Below are positions 1 through 6,760 of a stretch of 19,451 bases of DNA, piece by piece; position 1 is the first letter of the stretch, and the number at the start of each line of letters is the position of its first letter. The DNA is taken from positions 1 through 19,451 of the forward strand of contig CALFMR010000137.1 of NCBI GenBank assembly GCA_937880585.1, given 5' to 3'. The DNA comes from an uncultured Acidobacteriota bacterium. Lineage in GTDB: Bacteria; Acidobacteriota; Vicinamibacteria; Vicinamibacterales; SCN-69-37. The notes below the pieces were generated by a model. It was not told the DNA's origin, did not search any database, and saw only the letters and a program-made list of their open reading frames with translations. The translations under genes were made by a program, and so were the position numbers.

Positions 1-899
1 GAAAAGCCGAACACGGCGATGTGCGACGCGTCGATCGCGGGATCGGCGGCGAGGGAATCGACGATGCGGCTCGTCCCCCAGGCCCAGGCGCTGATGGTGC
101 CCCACTCGCTAGGTCCCGGCTGCGTCTGGCCGGGCTCGAGCGTCTGGCCGATGACGCCCTCAGTCCACGCGTCGGCGCGATCCGGTTGGATGTCCTGGTA
201 ACCGACGGTCGCATATCCCCAGCCGTGCGCGAGGATGTCGGCCGCGTTCGACGGCTCGCCGAACGCCGCGCCGCCACGACCGGCACCGCCCGCGCGTCCG
301 GCACGTCCGGCCCGGCCCGCGGCCTGCTGCGCGCGTCCACGCGCTGGCGCCGCACCGCGCGCGGGCGTACCGCCGCCGAAGTTCACGAGCAGGATGACCG
401 GCACCGGCTTGGTCACACCAGCCGGCGTGTAGAGCGTCACGTGAATCAACGGCGCATTTGCCTTGTCGCCCATGCGGCCGACGAGATGCGACATGACGGC
501 GGCGTCGTTGCGTGCATGGGGATCCGTATCGGCAACCGTCCATGTCACCGTCGGCGCGTTGTCGGGCACGCGGCCGTAAATCTGGTCCTCGTACAACTTC
601 AGAATTTCCGGCCGACGCTCCTTCGTCCACTGATCGGCCGTCGTCACGCGCGTGCCGTCGGCGAGCACGAGCGGATCGGGCAGCGTGTACGGCTTGACCT
701 TGCTCTCGTCGTAGTTCGAGACATGCCCCGTCTTGGTCGCGAGCCGCAGCGGATTGCCGTTGGCGTCGTTGCCGAGCTGGGTGGGATTCGTCTGCGCCGC
801 CGGGGCGCCGGCTCGGCCGGCGGACGGCGCCTGCGTGAACGAGGGCTGCACGGCAAGGGCCACGAACGCAGCGGAGATGAACAGGACCGGACGACGCAT
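1..899 (-). CDS. CE15-like glucuronoyl/acetylxylan esterase, exported, 3' end outside window
   Basis: This is the N-terminal 299 residues, plus two bases, of a secreted alpha/beta-hydrolase-like esterase. Residues 1-24 form a signal peptide (RR, hydrophobic core, FTQA). Residues 91-110 read WTKERRPEILKLYEDQIYGR and residues 272-283 read WAWGTSRIVDSL. Both patterns are typical of the carbohydrate esterase 15 family, which cleaves ester bonds between glucuronoxylan and lignin alcohols. The last complete residues are AVFGF, and the next codon begins TC, so it must be Ser. That fits the G-x-S nucleophile elbow, with the rest of the triad beyond the edge. An Ala/Gly/Arg-rich stretch at about residues 179-212 interrupts the fold and is probably a surface loop. 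The start is ATG at 899, chosen for the signal peptide and a strong AGGAGG upstream. The family is inferred from motifs; a related acetylxylan esterase is the main alternative. Confidence 0.68.
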   Translation of the reverse strand, partial: MRRPVLFISAAFVALAVQPSFTQAPSAGRAGAPAAQTNPTQLGNDANGNPLRLATKTGHVSNYDESKVKPYTLPDPLVLADGTRVTTADQWTKERRPEILKLYEDQIYGRVPDNAPTVTWTVADTDPHARNDAAVMSHLVGRMGDKANAPLIHVTLYTPAGVTKPVPVILLVNFGGGTPARGAAPARGRAQQAAGRAGRAGRAGGAGRGGAAFGEPSNAADILAHGWGYATVGYQDIQPDRADAWTEGVIGQTLEPGQTQPGPSEWGTISAWAWGTSRIVDSLAADPAIDASHIAVFGF

Positions 900-903
900 C
901 ACG

Positions 904-909
904 CCTCCT
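904..909 (-). promoter_or_regulatory. Shine-Dalgarno AGGAGG for the CE15-like esterase
   Basis: A consensus AGGAGG on the minus strand lies four bases upstream of the ATG at 899. It fixes the start codon of the esterase. It is one of the few strong ribosome binding sites in this window. Confidence 0.7.
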
Positions 910-911
910 GC

Positions 912-946
912 ACTTCTGGCTTTTGGCTTCGAACTTCTGACTTGGC
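912..946. repeat. Period-7 tandem repeat, five CTT heptamers
   Basis: Five consecutive heptamers on the plus strand read acttctg, gcttttg, gcttcga, acttctg and acttggc. CTT occupies positions 2-4 of every unit. The block lies directly upstream of the esterase Shine-Dalgarno site, in the divergent intergenic region. On the minus strand it reads as AAG-containing, purine-rich heptamers within the probable 5' leader or promoter of the esterase. Function is unknown. Confidence 0.6.
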
Positions 947-1019
947 GGGAAGGCTAGCACAGGCGGTACACGCTCGGCGTGGTCTCACAGCCTCACTCGG
1001 CGGACCGCGCCGCGTGGAT

Positions 1020-1048
1020 TTGCATAACTAAACTGTACAGTGTAGTAT
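1020..1048 (+). promoter_or_regulatory. Candidate promoter of the exporter operon
   Basis: A weak -35 (TTGCAT, 1020-1025) and a -10 (TAGTAT, 1043-1048) are separated by exactly 17 bases. The 20-bp palindrome fills the spacer and -10, as expected for repression by occlusion. Transcription would begin near 1055. That would suit an ATG at 1060 with a very short leader better than the ATG at 1051. Confidence 0.35.
1027..1046. promoter_or_regulatory. Near-perfect 20-bp palindrome, probable TetR-family operator
   Basis: The sequence ACTAAACTGTACAGTGTAGT pairs at nine of its ten symmetric positions, around the perfect core ACTGTACAGT (1032-1041). It lies 4 bases before the ATG at 1051 of an exporter operon whose third gene encodes a TetR-family repressor. 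It also overlaps a candidate promoter. Dimeric TetR proteins bind palindromes of about this length, so autoregulation of the operon is the simplest reading. The assignment to this particular TetR is inference. Confidence 0.6.
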
Positions 1049-1050
1049 TC

Positions 1051-1848
1051 ATGCCCACCATGATTCAGGTCGATCGCCTCCGCAAGCAGTTCGGCGACGT
1101 CGTCGCCGTCGACGACGTGACGTTCGACGTCCCGAAGGGCGAGATCTTCGCCTTCCTGGGTCCGAACGGCGCCGGCAAGACGACGACGATCAAGATGCTG
1201 ACGACGCTGCTCACGCCGACGAGTGGGAGCATCCGGCTCGACGGACTCGATCCGACCGTTCAGCGCAACGAGGCCCGCAAGCGCTTCGGTATCGTCTTCC
1301 AGGATCCGAGCCTGGACAACGAGCAGACGGCGCTCGAGAACATGGAGCTGCACGCGGTGCTCTACAAGGTGCCGCGGAAGGTCCGCGCCGAGCGCATCGA
1401 GGCGCTGCTGACGCTCTTCGAGCTGTGGGATCGGCGCAACAGCTACGTGAAGACGTTCTCGGGCGGGATGCGCCGCCGGCTCGAGATCGCGCGCGGCTTC
1501 CTGCACACGCCGCGCATCCTGTTCCTCGACGAGCCGACGCTCGGCCTGGATCCGCAGACGCGCAACCAGTTGTGGACGCACGTCAAACATCTCAACGAGA
1601 CCGAGCAGACGACGGTCTTTCTCACCACGCACTACATGGAAGAAGCCGAGCGCGTCGCGCACCGCATCGCCATCATCGATCACGGCCGCATCGTCGCGGT
1701 CGGCACGGCGCAGGCACTGAAGGAACAGACGGGACGGGATTCGCTCGAACAGGCGTTCCTCGCGCTGACGGGATCGACCATCCGCGACGAAGCGGCGGGA
1801 TCGGTCGATCGGATGCGGCAGGCCGCCAGACTCTGGAGCCGGCGATGA
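1051..1848 (+). CDS. ABC transporter ATP-binding protein, DrrA (daunorubicin resistance) type
   Basis: This is the ATPase subunit of a drug or antibiotic-type ABC exporter, about 265 residues. Walker A is GPNGAGKT (residues 37-44), the Q-loop glutamine is near 84, the signature is SGGM (137-140), Walker B is ILFLDEP (156-162) and the H-loop histidine is near 194. LDNEQTALENMELHA and FSGGMRRRLEIARG are characteristic of the DrrA/NodI subfamily. The ATG at 1051 is used here. An in-frame ATG at 1060 (MIQVDRL) is an equally good start, and neither has a clear Shine-Dalgarno site. A reading extended upstream to 979 would run through the promoter and is rejected. Its stop overlaps the start of the permease (ATGA), so the two are translationally coupled. 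The substrate cannot be predicted; the TetR partner suggests an inducing small molecule. Confidence 0.95.
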   Translation: MPTMIQVDRLRKQFGDVVAVDDVTFDVPKGEIFAFLGPNGAGKTTTIKMLTTLLTPTSGSIRLDGLDPTVQRNEARKRFGIVFQDPSLDNEQTALENMELHAVLYKVPRKVRAERIEALLTLFELWDRRNSYVKTFSGGMRRRLEIARGFLHTPRILFLDEPTLGLDPQTRNQLWTHVKHLNETEQTTVFLTTHYMEEAERVAHRIAIIDHGRIVAVGTAQALKEQTGRDSLEQAFLALTGSTIRDEAAGSVDRMRQAARLWSRR

Positions 1849-2591
1849 GCGCGATTTACATTCTGTGGCTGAGGGAAATGAAGCGGTACGTGCGATCGCG
1901 ATCGCAGATCCTCGCCTCGCTCGGCCAGCCGCTCCTCTACCTGCTCGCGCTCGGCTTCGGGCTCGGGCCGGTCTTCCAGCAGGCCGGCCGCGGCAGTTAT
2001 CTCCAGTTCATCGCGCCGGGCGTCATCAGCATGGCGATCCTGTTCTCGTCCGTGTTCTCGGGAATCGCGATTCTCTGGGATCGGCAGTTCGGGTTTCTGA
2101 AGGAGACGCTCGTCGCGCCGGTGCCGCGCATCGAGATCATGGCGGGCCGCACGCTGGGGTGCGCGACGGTCGCGGCGATCCAGGGCGTGCTCGTGCTCGC
2201 GGTCTGCCTCGCGGCGGGCTTCCGACCGCAGCACTGGACGTCGCTCGTCGTCGCGCTCGCGATCATGATCCTCATCGCGATCGTCTTCGCCGCGCTCGGC
2301 ACCGCGCTGGGATCGGTCGTGCAGGACATGCAGGGCTTCCAGCTCCTGATGAACTTCCTCGTGCTGCCGATCTTCTTCCTCTCGGGCGCGCTGTTTCCGC
2401 TCGATCACCTGCCGAAGGCCCTCGCGGTCATCACCGCGCTCGATCCACTGACGTACGGCATCGATGCGCTGCGGCACACGCTCATCAACGCGCCGCACTT
2501 CGGGTTGGCGATCGACTTCGCCGTGCTCGTCGCGCTCGGCGCCGTCTTCCTCGCGGCCGGCGCGCGGTTATTTTCGAAGATCCAGATCTGA
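1845..2591 (+). CDS. ABC-2 type transporter permease, DrrB family
   Basis: This is the membrane subunit paired with the preceding ATPase, 248 residues. The N-terminal ILWLREMKRYVRSRSQ is the cytoplasmic amphipathic start seen in ABC-2 permeases. About six hydrophobic segments follow, at roughly residues 22-42, 58-78, 105-125, 133-158, 165-185 and 224-244. DPLTYGIDALRH, near the end of the fifth segment, is a hallmark of ABC-2 exporters of the NodJ/DrrB group. Its ATG overlaps the TGA of the ATPase gene, and GGAG lies about eight bases upstream. With the ATPase it would form a homodimeric-permease exporter in the inner membrane. No accessory periplasmic or outer-membrane component is encoded here. 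Confidence 0.93.
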   Translation: MSAIYILWLREMKRYVRSRSQILASLGQPLLYLLALGFGLGPVFQQAGRGSYLQFIAPGVISMAILFSSVFSGIAILWDRQFGFLKETLVAPVPRIEIMAGRTLGCATVAAIQGVLVLAVCLAAGFRPQHWTSLVVALAIMILIAIVFAALGTALGSVVQDMQGFQLLMNFLVLPIFFLSGALFPLDHLPKALAVITALDPLTYGIDALRHTLINAPHFGLAIDFAVLVALGAVFLAAGARLFSKIQI

Positions 2592-2622
2592 TCGCGAGGT
2601 CGTGGAATAGACGGACGCGGAG

Positions 2623-3246
2623 ATGGCCAGGACCAAGAGCGCGAGCGTTCACCGAGGCATCCTCGACGCCGCGCTGGCGCTCTTCGCCGAGCACGGCATC
2701 GATACGACGAGCATGGACGCGGTCGCGCACGCGGCCGGCGTGAGCAAGGCGACGCTCTACGCGCACTGGACGGACAAGGACGCGCTCGCGCTCGAGGCGC
2801 TGTCAGTCGCCTTCGGTCTCTACGACGACCCGCCGCCGTTCGACTCGGGCGACCTGCGGCGCGACTTCGTCGATGCCCTCACGTATCGGCCCGAAGCCCG
2901 GCAGGACGTCAGCCGCAAGCTGATGCCGCACGTCGTCGCCTACGCGTCGCGACACCGCGCGTTCGGCGACGTCTGGCGCGAGCGCGCGATCGAGCTGCCG
3001 CAGCGGCGCATGCGCGCGCTCATCGCGCGCGGCGTCCGCGCTCGCGCGCTGCGGGCAGCAGTCGACGACGAGACGGCGATGGCGCTGTTGCTCGGGCCGA
3101 TGCTCTACTGGCACATCTTCAACGGTCAGCGGACGGACATCCCGATTCCGCGCAATCTCGCCGCGGAAGTCGTCGACGCGTTCTGGGCACGCTTCGGACT
3201 GCCGGTCCGGCCGCATCCGTCAACGCGCGCGCACAAGCGGCGCTGA
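2623..3246 (+). CDS. TetR/AcrR family transcriptional regulator
   Basis: This is a 207-residue repressor. The N-terminal TetR DNA-binding domain covers about residues 10-56 (RGILDAALALFAEHG, then AGVSKATLYAHWTDKDAL, which holds the recognition helix). The remainder is a helical ligand-binding and dimerisation domain like that of AcrR-type regulators. The gene starts 31 bases after the permease stop on the same strand, so it is the last gene of the exporter operon. Its likely operator is the palindrome at 1027-1046, which would give negative autoregulation relieved by the exported compound. The start at 2623 places MARTKSASVHRG immediately ahead of the first helix. The ribosome binding site is poor, because GGAG abuts the ATG. 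Confidence 0.93.
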   Translation: MARTKSASVHRGILDAALALFAEHGIDTTSMDAVAHAAGVSKATLYAHWTDKDALALEALSVAFGLYDDPPPFDSGDLRRDFVDALTYRPEARQDVSRKLMPHVVAYASRHRAFGDVWRERAIELPQRRMRALIARGVRARALRAAVDDETAMALLLGPMLYWHIFNGQRTDIPIPRNLAAEVVDAFWARFGLPVRPHPSTRAHKRR

Positions 3247-3256
3247 CGCGCGATCG

Positions 3257-3290
3257 GCGTGTCGCCACTCGACACGCGTTCGGTAACGCG
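3257..3290. terminator. Overlapping inverted repeats between convergent tetR and PEP mutase-like genes
   Basis: GCGTGTCG and CGACACGC form a perfect 8-bp stem with a 5-base loop (3257-3277). A second stem, CGCGTT with AACGCG around CGGT (3275-3290), shares three bases with it, so the two are mutually exclusive. The pair sits between two convergent stop codons 46 bases apart and could end transcription from both sides. There is no T-run, so the terminator role is inferred from position. Confidence 0.45.
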
Positions 3291-3292
3291 CG

Positions 3293-4108
3293 CTATTCCC
3301 CTTCCGGCGCCTCGAAGGCCTCGTTCAGCGTCTTGCCAGGAACACCCTGCGCGAGGCGAGTGAAGGTGCCGTCGGTCGCGATTTCCTGGGCGGCGTCGAG
3401 GAAGCCCTTCCAGGCCGCGCGCGCGAGCGCGCCGCCGACGCTCACCCGGCGGACGCCCAGATCGGCGAGCTCGGCGACCGTCGCAAAGCTGCCCGCCAGC
3501 ACGTTGACGGGAATCGGCGCGACCGCGCGCACGACGGCGGCGACTTCCTCCTTCGTTCGAAGACCGGGCGCGTAGAGGCAATCCGCGCCAGCGCTCGCGT
3601 ACACGAGCAGCCGGTGAATCGTCGCGTCGAGATCAGGACGGCCGGCGATGAAGCCTTCGGATCGGCCGGTGAGGATGACGTCGCGTCCACTGCGATCGAT
3701 CGCCGCTCGCGCGGCGCGCACGCGATCGGCGGCGAGCCCGACTTCGTACAACGGATCGAGGGGATCGCCAGTCGAGTCCTCAATCGACAGGCCGGCCACG
3801 CCGGTGTCGACGGCCAAGGCGACGTGCGTCTCGACGTCAACCGGATCGGCGGCGAAGCCATCTTCGAAATCGGCGTTGACCGGCACCGACACTTCCGCGA
3901 CGAGCGTCCGCAGATGCGCGAAGACCTCGTCGACCGACACGTCATGGTCCGCCCGCGCGCACGACCACGCGAAGCCGGCGCTCGTCGACGCGAGCGCGGG
4001 GAATCCCAGCCGCTCGAGCATGCGGGCGCTGCCCGCGTCCCAGGGATTGGGGATGACGAAACATCCTGTGCGATGAAGCTCGCGGAACACGCTGTAGCGA
4101 TCGGCCAT
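3293..4108 (-). CDS. Isocitrate lyase/PEP mutase family protein
   Basis: This is a 271-residue (beta/alpha)8 enzyme of the isocitrate lyase/phosphoenolpyruvate mutase superfamily, which makes or breaks C-C or P-C bonds next to a carboxylate with Mg2+. FVIPNPWDAGSARMLERLGF (residues 17-36) and STSAGFAWS (41-49) form the family N-terminus. VNADFEDGF (78-86) supplies the acidic metal-binding residues, IEDS (109-112) and LTGRSEGF (146-153) follow, and GADCLYAPGL (174-183) and VSVGGAL lie later. The classical isocitrate lyase KKCGH loop is absent, so it is not a glyoxylate-cycle lyase. Closest behaviour would be oxaloacetate decarboxylase, methylisocitrate lyase-like or carboxyphosphonoenolpyruvate-type activity; the substrate cannot be read. 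The start is ATG at 4108. The frame stays open upstream to 4435, but that extension overlaps the signal peptide of the divergent gene and has no family match. Confidence 0.88.
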   Translation of the reverse strand: MADRYSVFRELHRTGCFVIPNPWDAGSARMLERLGFPALASTSAGFAWSCARADHDVSVDEVFAHLRTLVAEVSVPVNADFEDGFAADPVDVETHVALAVDTGVAGLSIEDSTGDPLDPLYEVGLAADRVRAARAAIDRSGRDVILTGRSEGFIAGRPDLDATIHRLLVYASAGADCLYAPGLRTKEEVAAVVRAVAPIPVNVLAGSFATVAELADLGVRRVSVGGALARAAWKGFLDAAQEIATDGTFTRLAQGVPGKTLNEAFEAPEGE

Positions 4109-4175
4109 GACTGAGACGGTATCGCAAGAGGACCGCTGGCTGCATCGACGCGTCGGACGTGCGACGAAAGCCGCT

Positions 4176-4197
4176 TTCGCGGCGCGTAAGCCGCGAA
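4176..4197. repeat. Perfect 8-bp inverted repeat in the divergent intergenic region
   Basis: TTCGCGGC and GCCGCGAA flank a 6-base loop (gcgtaa). The repeat lies in the 151-base stretch between the divergent PEP mutase-like gene and the beta-barrel gene. It is 63 bases ahead of the GTG at 4260. It could be a hairpin in the leader of the downstream operon or a protein-binding site. Apart from this I see nothing definite in 4109-4259. Confidence 0.4.
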
Positions 4198-4259
4198 GGC
4201 CGACGATGGCCGAATGGGCCGATCCGGGCTCGGCACGCGGCTTGCCCTGATGAGCGCTC

Positions 4260-5207
4260 GTGCGAGCTCTCTCTCTTCGCTTGTCATGGATTCCCGCGAT
4301 CTTCGTGATCGGCCTCCTCCCGCGCCCCGCGCTTGCCGGACCCGTCGATCCTTCCGCGACACCCGCGTCCGGCGCGACGGCGACCGCCGTCTCGACCACG
4401 TCGGCCACCGCGAGCCAGACCGCGGCCTCGTCCACCTCGTCGGCACAAACTCCCGCCGCTGACGATGATGACGACGAGGCCGTGCTCGATCCAGCCGAGC
4501 CGGACTACGCGATCATCAACCTGCCGACGACGCTGCGGTTGCCGAGGCACAAGGGCAACTTCCGCCTGACGCACCGCTTCGCCGGCAACCTGCGCAGCGG
4601 ATCGTTCGGCGAGCAGGCCAGCAATCTGTTCGGCCTCGATCAGGGCGCGACGATCGGCTTCGAATACCGCTACGGCGTCACGCGGCACGCCGAGGTCGCC
4701 GTCTATCGGACGAACTTCAGCAAGACGATTCAGATTCACGGCAAGTACGACGCGCTGCACCAGAGCACGTCGCTGCCCGTTTCCGTGTCGGCGACGGCGT
4801 CGATTGAAGGCACGAACAACTTTCAACAGCAGTACGCGCCTGCGGTGGGCGCGGTGATCTCGCGGAAGATCGCCAACCGCTACGCGGCGTACGTCGTGCC
4901 GACCTGGGTCGGCAACACGGCCGCGGCCATCCTCGGGAGCCCGCGGCGCAACACGTTCTACGTCGGCATCGGCGGACGCGCGCGCGTGACGTCCGCGATG
5001 TACCTGGTCGGCGAGCTGTCGCCGCGCGCGGCGGGCTACGCACCCGACGTCACCGAGTACGGCTTCGGTCTCGAGACGCGCGTCGGCGGCCACGTCTTCG
5101 CGTTGACCTTCACCAACACGTTCGGCACGACCGACGCGCAGATTGCGCGCGGCGGCACGTCGCACGCGCTCTACCTCGGCTTCAACCTCGCACGGAAGTT
5201 TTTCTAG
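4260..5207 (+). CDS. Outer-membrane beta-barrel protein, DUF5777-like
   Basis: This is a 315-residue exported protein of unknown function. Residues 1-26 form a signal peptide ending ALA. They are followed by a Ser/Thr/Ala-rich linker (about 27-67) and an acidic cluster (DDDDDE, about 68-73). INLPTTLRLPRHKGNFRLTHRF (about 85-106), the alternating aromatic and hydrophobic strands, and the terminal phenylalanine (LARKFF) resemble the DUF5777 family of membrane beta-barrels. Those are often encoded beside c-type cytochromes and YceI- or CHRD-like proteins. The GTG at 4260 is the first possible start, since an in-frame TGA lies at 4251-4253. It heads a four-gene run with gaps of 26, 15 and 6 bases, so it is probably co-transcribed with the cytochromes. 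The family name is from memory of the conserved N-terminal motif. Confidence 0.75.
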   Translation: MRALSLRLSWIPAIFVIGLLPRPALAGPVDPSATPASGATATAVSTTSATASQTAASSTSSAQTPAADDDDDEAVLDPAEPDYAIINLPTTLRLPRHKGNFRLTHRFAGNLRSGSFGEQASNLFGLDQGATIGFEYRYGVTRHAEVAVYRTNFSKTIQIHGKYDALHQSTSLPVSVSATASIEGTNNFQQQYAPAVGAVISRKIANRYAAYVVPTWVGNTAAAILGSPRRNTFYVGIGGRARVTSAMYLVGELSPRAAGYAPDVTEYGFGLETRVGGHVFALTFTNTFGTTDAQIARGGTSHALYLGFNLARKFF

Positions 5208-5215
5208 TCCTCATC

Positions 5216-5222
5216 AAAGGAG
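5216..5222 (+). promoter_or_regulatory. Shine-Dalgarno AAAGGAG for the CHRD lipoprotein
   Basis: AAAGGAG lies 11 bases ahead of the ATG at 5234, in the short gap after the beta-barrel gene. It supports that start and efficient translation of the second gene of the operon. Confidence 0.6.
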
Positions 5223-5233
5223 TAACACAGCCC

Positions 5234-5812
5234 ATGACGCGTTCCACGCTCATCGTCGGCCTGCTCGCGCTCGCGCTGGTTTCCGGCGCGTGCAACAACG
5301 ACGACTCGACTACGGGGCAGACCCCGACCAGCCCGACGTCTCCGTCGGCGCCGGCGACACCGCCGGCTGACGTGGTCTTCACCGCGCAGTTGGCAGCCTC
5401 CAACGAAGTGCCGCCCATCACCAACGCCGACGCCAACGGCAAGGGCACGGCGACGATCACGATTCACACGACGCGCAATGCCGGCGGCACGATCACGGGC
5501 GGCACGGTCGACTTCGCCGTAACGCTCTCCGGCTTCCCGGCGGGGACGGTTCTCACGGCCGCCCACATTCACCCGGGCGCGGTCGGGACGAACGGCGGCG
5601 TCGCGGTCAGCGCCGGCCTGGCGTCGGGCGAAGTCACGCTCGCCGACGGCAGCGGCTCGTTCACGAAGACAGCCCAGTCGATCAATGCCTCGGACGCGAC
5701 GGCCATCATCGCGAATCCGTCGGCGTACTACTTCAACGTGCACACGCAGCTCAATCCGGGCGGCGCGTCGCGTGGTCAACTCGTCGCGGCCACGACGTCG
5801 GCGACCTACTGA
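5234..5812 (+). CDS. CHRD domain lipoprotein
   Basis: This is a 192-residue lipoprotein. The signal sequence ends in the lipobox V-S-G-A-C with the modified cysteine at residue 20, followed by Asn-Asn-Asp-Asp and a Thr/Pro/Ser-rich tether (about 25-46). Residues 47-192 form one CHRD (chordin-type) domain: FTAQLAASNEVPP opens it, LTAAHIHPGAVGTNGGV is the conserved HIH centre, and YYFNVHTQLNPGGASRGQL closes it. CHRD domains occur singly in many bacterial surface proteins; a metal or redox role through the conserved histidines is suspected but not established. It is the second gene of the beta-barrel/cytochrome operon, so an envelope role tied to electron transfer is inferred. Confidence 0.93.
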   Translation: MTRSTLIVGLLALALVSGACNNDDSTTGQTPTSPTSPSAPATPPADVVFTAQLAASNEVPPITNADANGKGTATITIHTTRNAGGTITGGTVDFAVTLSGFPAGTVLTAAHIHPGAVGTNGGVAVSAGLASGEVTLADGSGSFTKTAQSINASDATAIIANPSAYYFNVHTQLNPGGASRGQLVAATTSATY

Positions 5813-5827
5813 TCGGACGTTCGGACC

Positions 5828-6295
5828 ATGCACCGAGGTGTGGGGCTGGCCGCGGCAGCCATCGTGGTGGCTGTCGCGGCCAGCGCGGCATTCGGACCCG
5901 ATCGCACGAACCCGGCCGTCGACCGGACGGTCGCGCTCGACGTCGGATCGGTTCCCGCGCCGGTCGCGTCCATCATGCGCAAGGCCTGCTTCGACTGCCA
6001 CTCGGACGAGACCCGCTGGCCCTGGTACGCATCGGTGCCGCCGGTCTCGCTCCTCGTCGCGCATGACGTGAACAAAGGCCGCTCGCACCTGAACTTTTCC
6101 GAGTGGCGGAGCTACAACCCATTCGACCGCGCCGACATGCTCGACGAAGCCTGCAAGCGCGTCACATCGGGCGAGATGCCCATCTGGCCGTACCGGCTGC
6201 TGCACCCGGAGGCGCGGCTGTCGGCGGCCGACATCGCGACGCTGTGCGACTGGACTCGTGTCGAGGCGGATCGGCTCGCGTCGGGAGGCGATTGA
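5828..6295 (+). CDS. Haem-binding domain protein (Haem_bd type), single CxxCH
   Basis: This is a 155-residue exported c-type haem protein. Residues 1-22 form an N-terminal signal or anchor. The haem motif CFDCH sits at 54-58 in the context KACFDCHSDETRWPWYA. The downstream landmarks VAHDVNKGRSHLNFSEW, GEMPIWPYRLLHPEARLS and the closing DIATLCDWTRVEA match the bacterial haem-binding domain family (PF14376 type). Haem would attach covalently in the periplasm. Methionine 117 or a nearby histidine could be the sixth ligand. The gene follows the CHRD gene by 15 bases and precedes a monohaem cytochrome by 6 bases. The physiological electron partner is unknown; the neighbour cytochrome is the obvious candidate. 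Confidence 0.9.
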   Translation: MHRGVGLAAAAIVVAVAASAAFGPDRTNPAVDRTVALDVGSVPAPVASIMRKACFDCHSDETRWPWYASVPPVSLLVAHDVNKGRSHLNFSEWRSYNPFDRADMLDEACKRVTSGEMPIWPYRLLHPEARLSAADIATLCDWTRVEADRLASGGD

Positions 6296-6301
6296 ACCGT
6301 C

Positions 6302-6745
6302 GTGTCTTCACGTTCTCATCTGGCCGCGCTGCTCGTCGCGCCCGCGGCCTTCACGCTGACGGTCGTCATCGCCGCGCGAGCTGACGTCGGCGCGGCCGCG
6401 GCGCAGTCGCGATCGAGCGGCTGGACCCTCCCACAGAACGCCGCCGACGAGAAGAGTCCGCTCGCCGACAGTCCGGAGATTGTCGCGAAGGGGAAGAAGA
6501 TCTTCGAGTCGAAGTGCCGTCACTGTCACGGCGCCACGGGCGTTGGCAACGGTCCGGACGCGGACCCGGATCATCCGCCAGGCGATCTGACTGATGGCCG
6601 ACGCGCATCGCGGAATCCGGACGGCGTGATGTTCTACAAGATCTGGAATGGCCGCCGCGATCCGAAGATGCCCGCGTTCAAGACGGACATCAGTCGCGAG
6701 GACGTGTGGACCGTGATTCAGTACGTGAAGACGCTGCGGCGGTAG
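6302..6745 (+). CDS. Class I cytochrome c, periplasmic
   Basis: This is a 147-residue monohaem cytochrome c. The signal or anchor segment spans about residues 5-34. The core begins at KGKKIFESKCRHCH, with CRHCH at 72-76, and continues HGATGVGNGP, then MFYKIWNGRRDPKMPAF, with methionine 123 the likely sixth haem ligand. It ends VWTVIQYVKTLRR, the standard C-terminal helix. The start is GTG at 6302, six bases after the preceding stop, with GGGAGG inside the end of the previous gene. It is the last gene of the four-gene operon. The product would shuttle electrons in the periplasm; the partner oxidoreductase is not encoded here. Confidence 0.93.
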   Translation: MSSRSHLAALLVAPAAFTLTVVIAARADVGAAAAQSRSSGWTLPQNAADEKSPLADSPEIVAKGKKIFESKCRHCHGATGVGNGPDADPDHPPGDLTDGRRASRNPDGVMFYKIWNGRRDPKMPAFKTDISREDVWTVIQYVKTLRR

Positions 6746-6760
6746 GACGACGAGCGAGGT

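Noticed and set aside
21..1031. Plus-strand open frame of 336 codons over the esterase
   Set aside because: The minus-strand frame has a signal peptide, a strong ribosome binding site and CE15-like motifs; this one has none.
979..1050. Upstream start for the ABC ATPase gene
   Set aside because: It would translate through the candidate promoter and operator, and the family N-terminus begins at 1051 or 1060.
3942..4250. Possible tRNA or small RNA near the hairpin at 4176-4197
   Set aside because: No cloverleaf, T-loop or CCA could be found; only a single stem is visible.
4109..4435. N-terminal extension of the PEP mutase-like gene
   Set aside because: The added 109 residues match nothing in the family and overlap the signal peptide of the divergent beta-barrel gene; ATG at 4108 gives the expected N-terminus.
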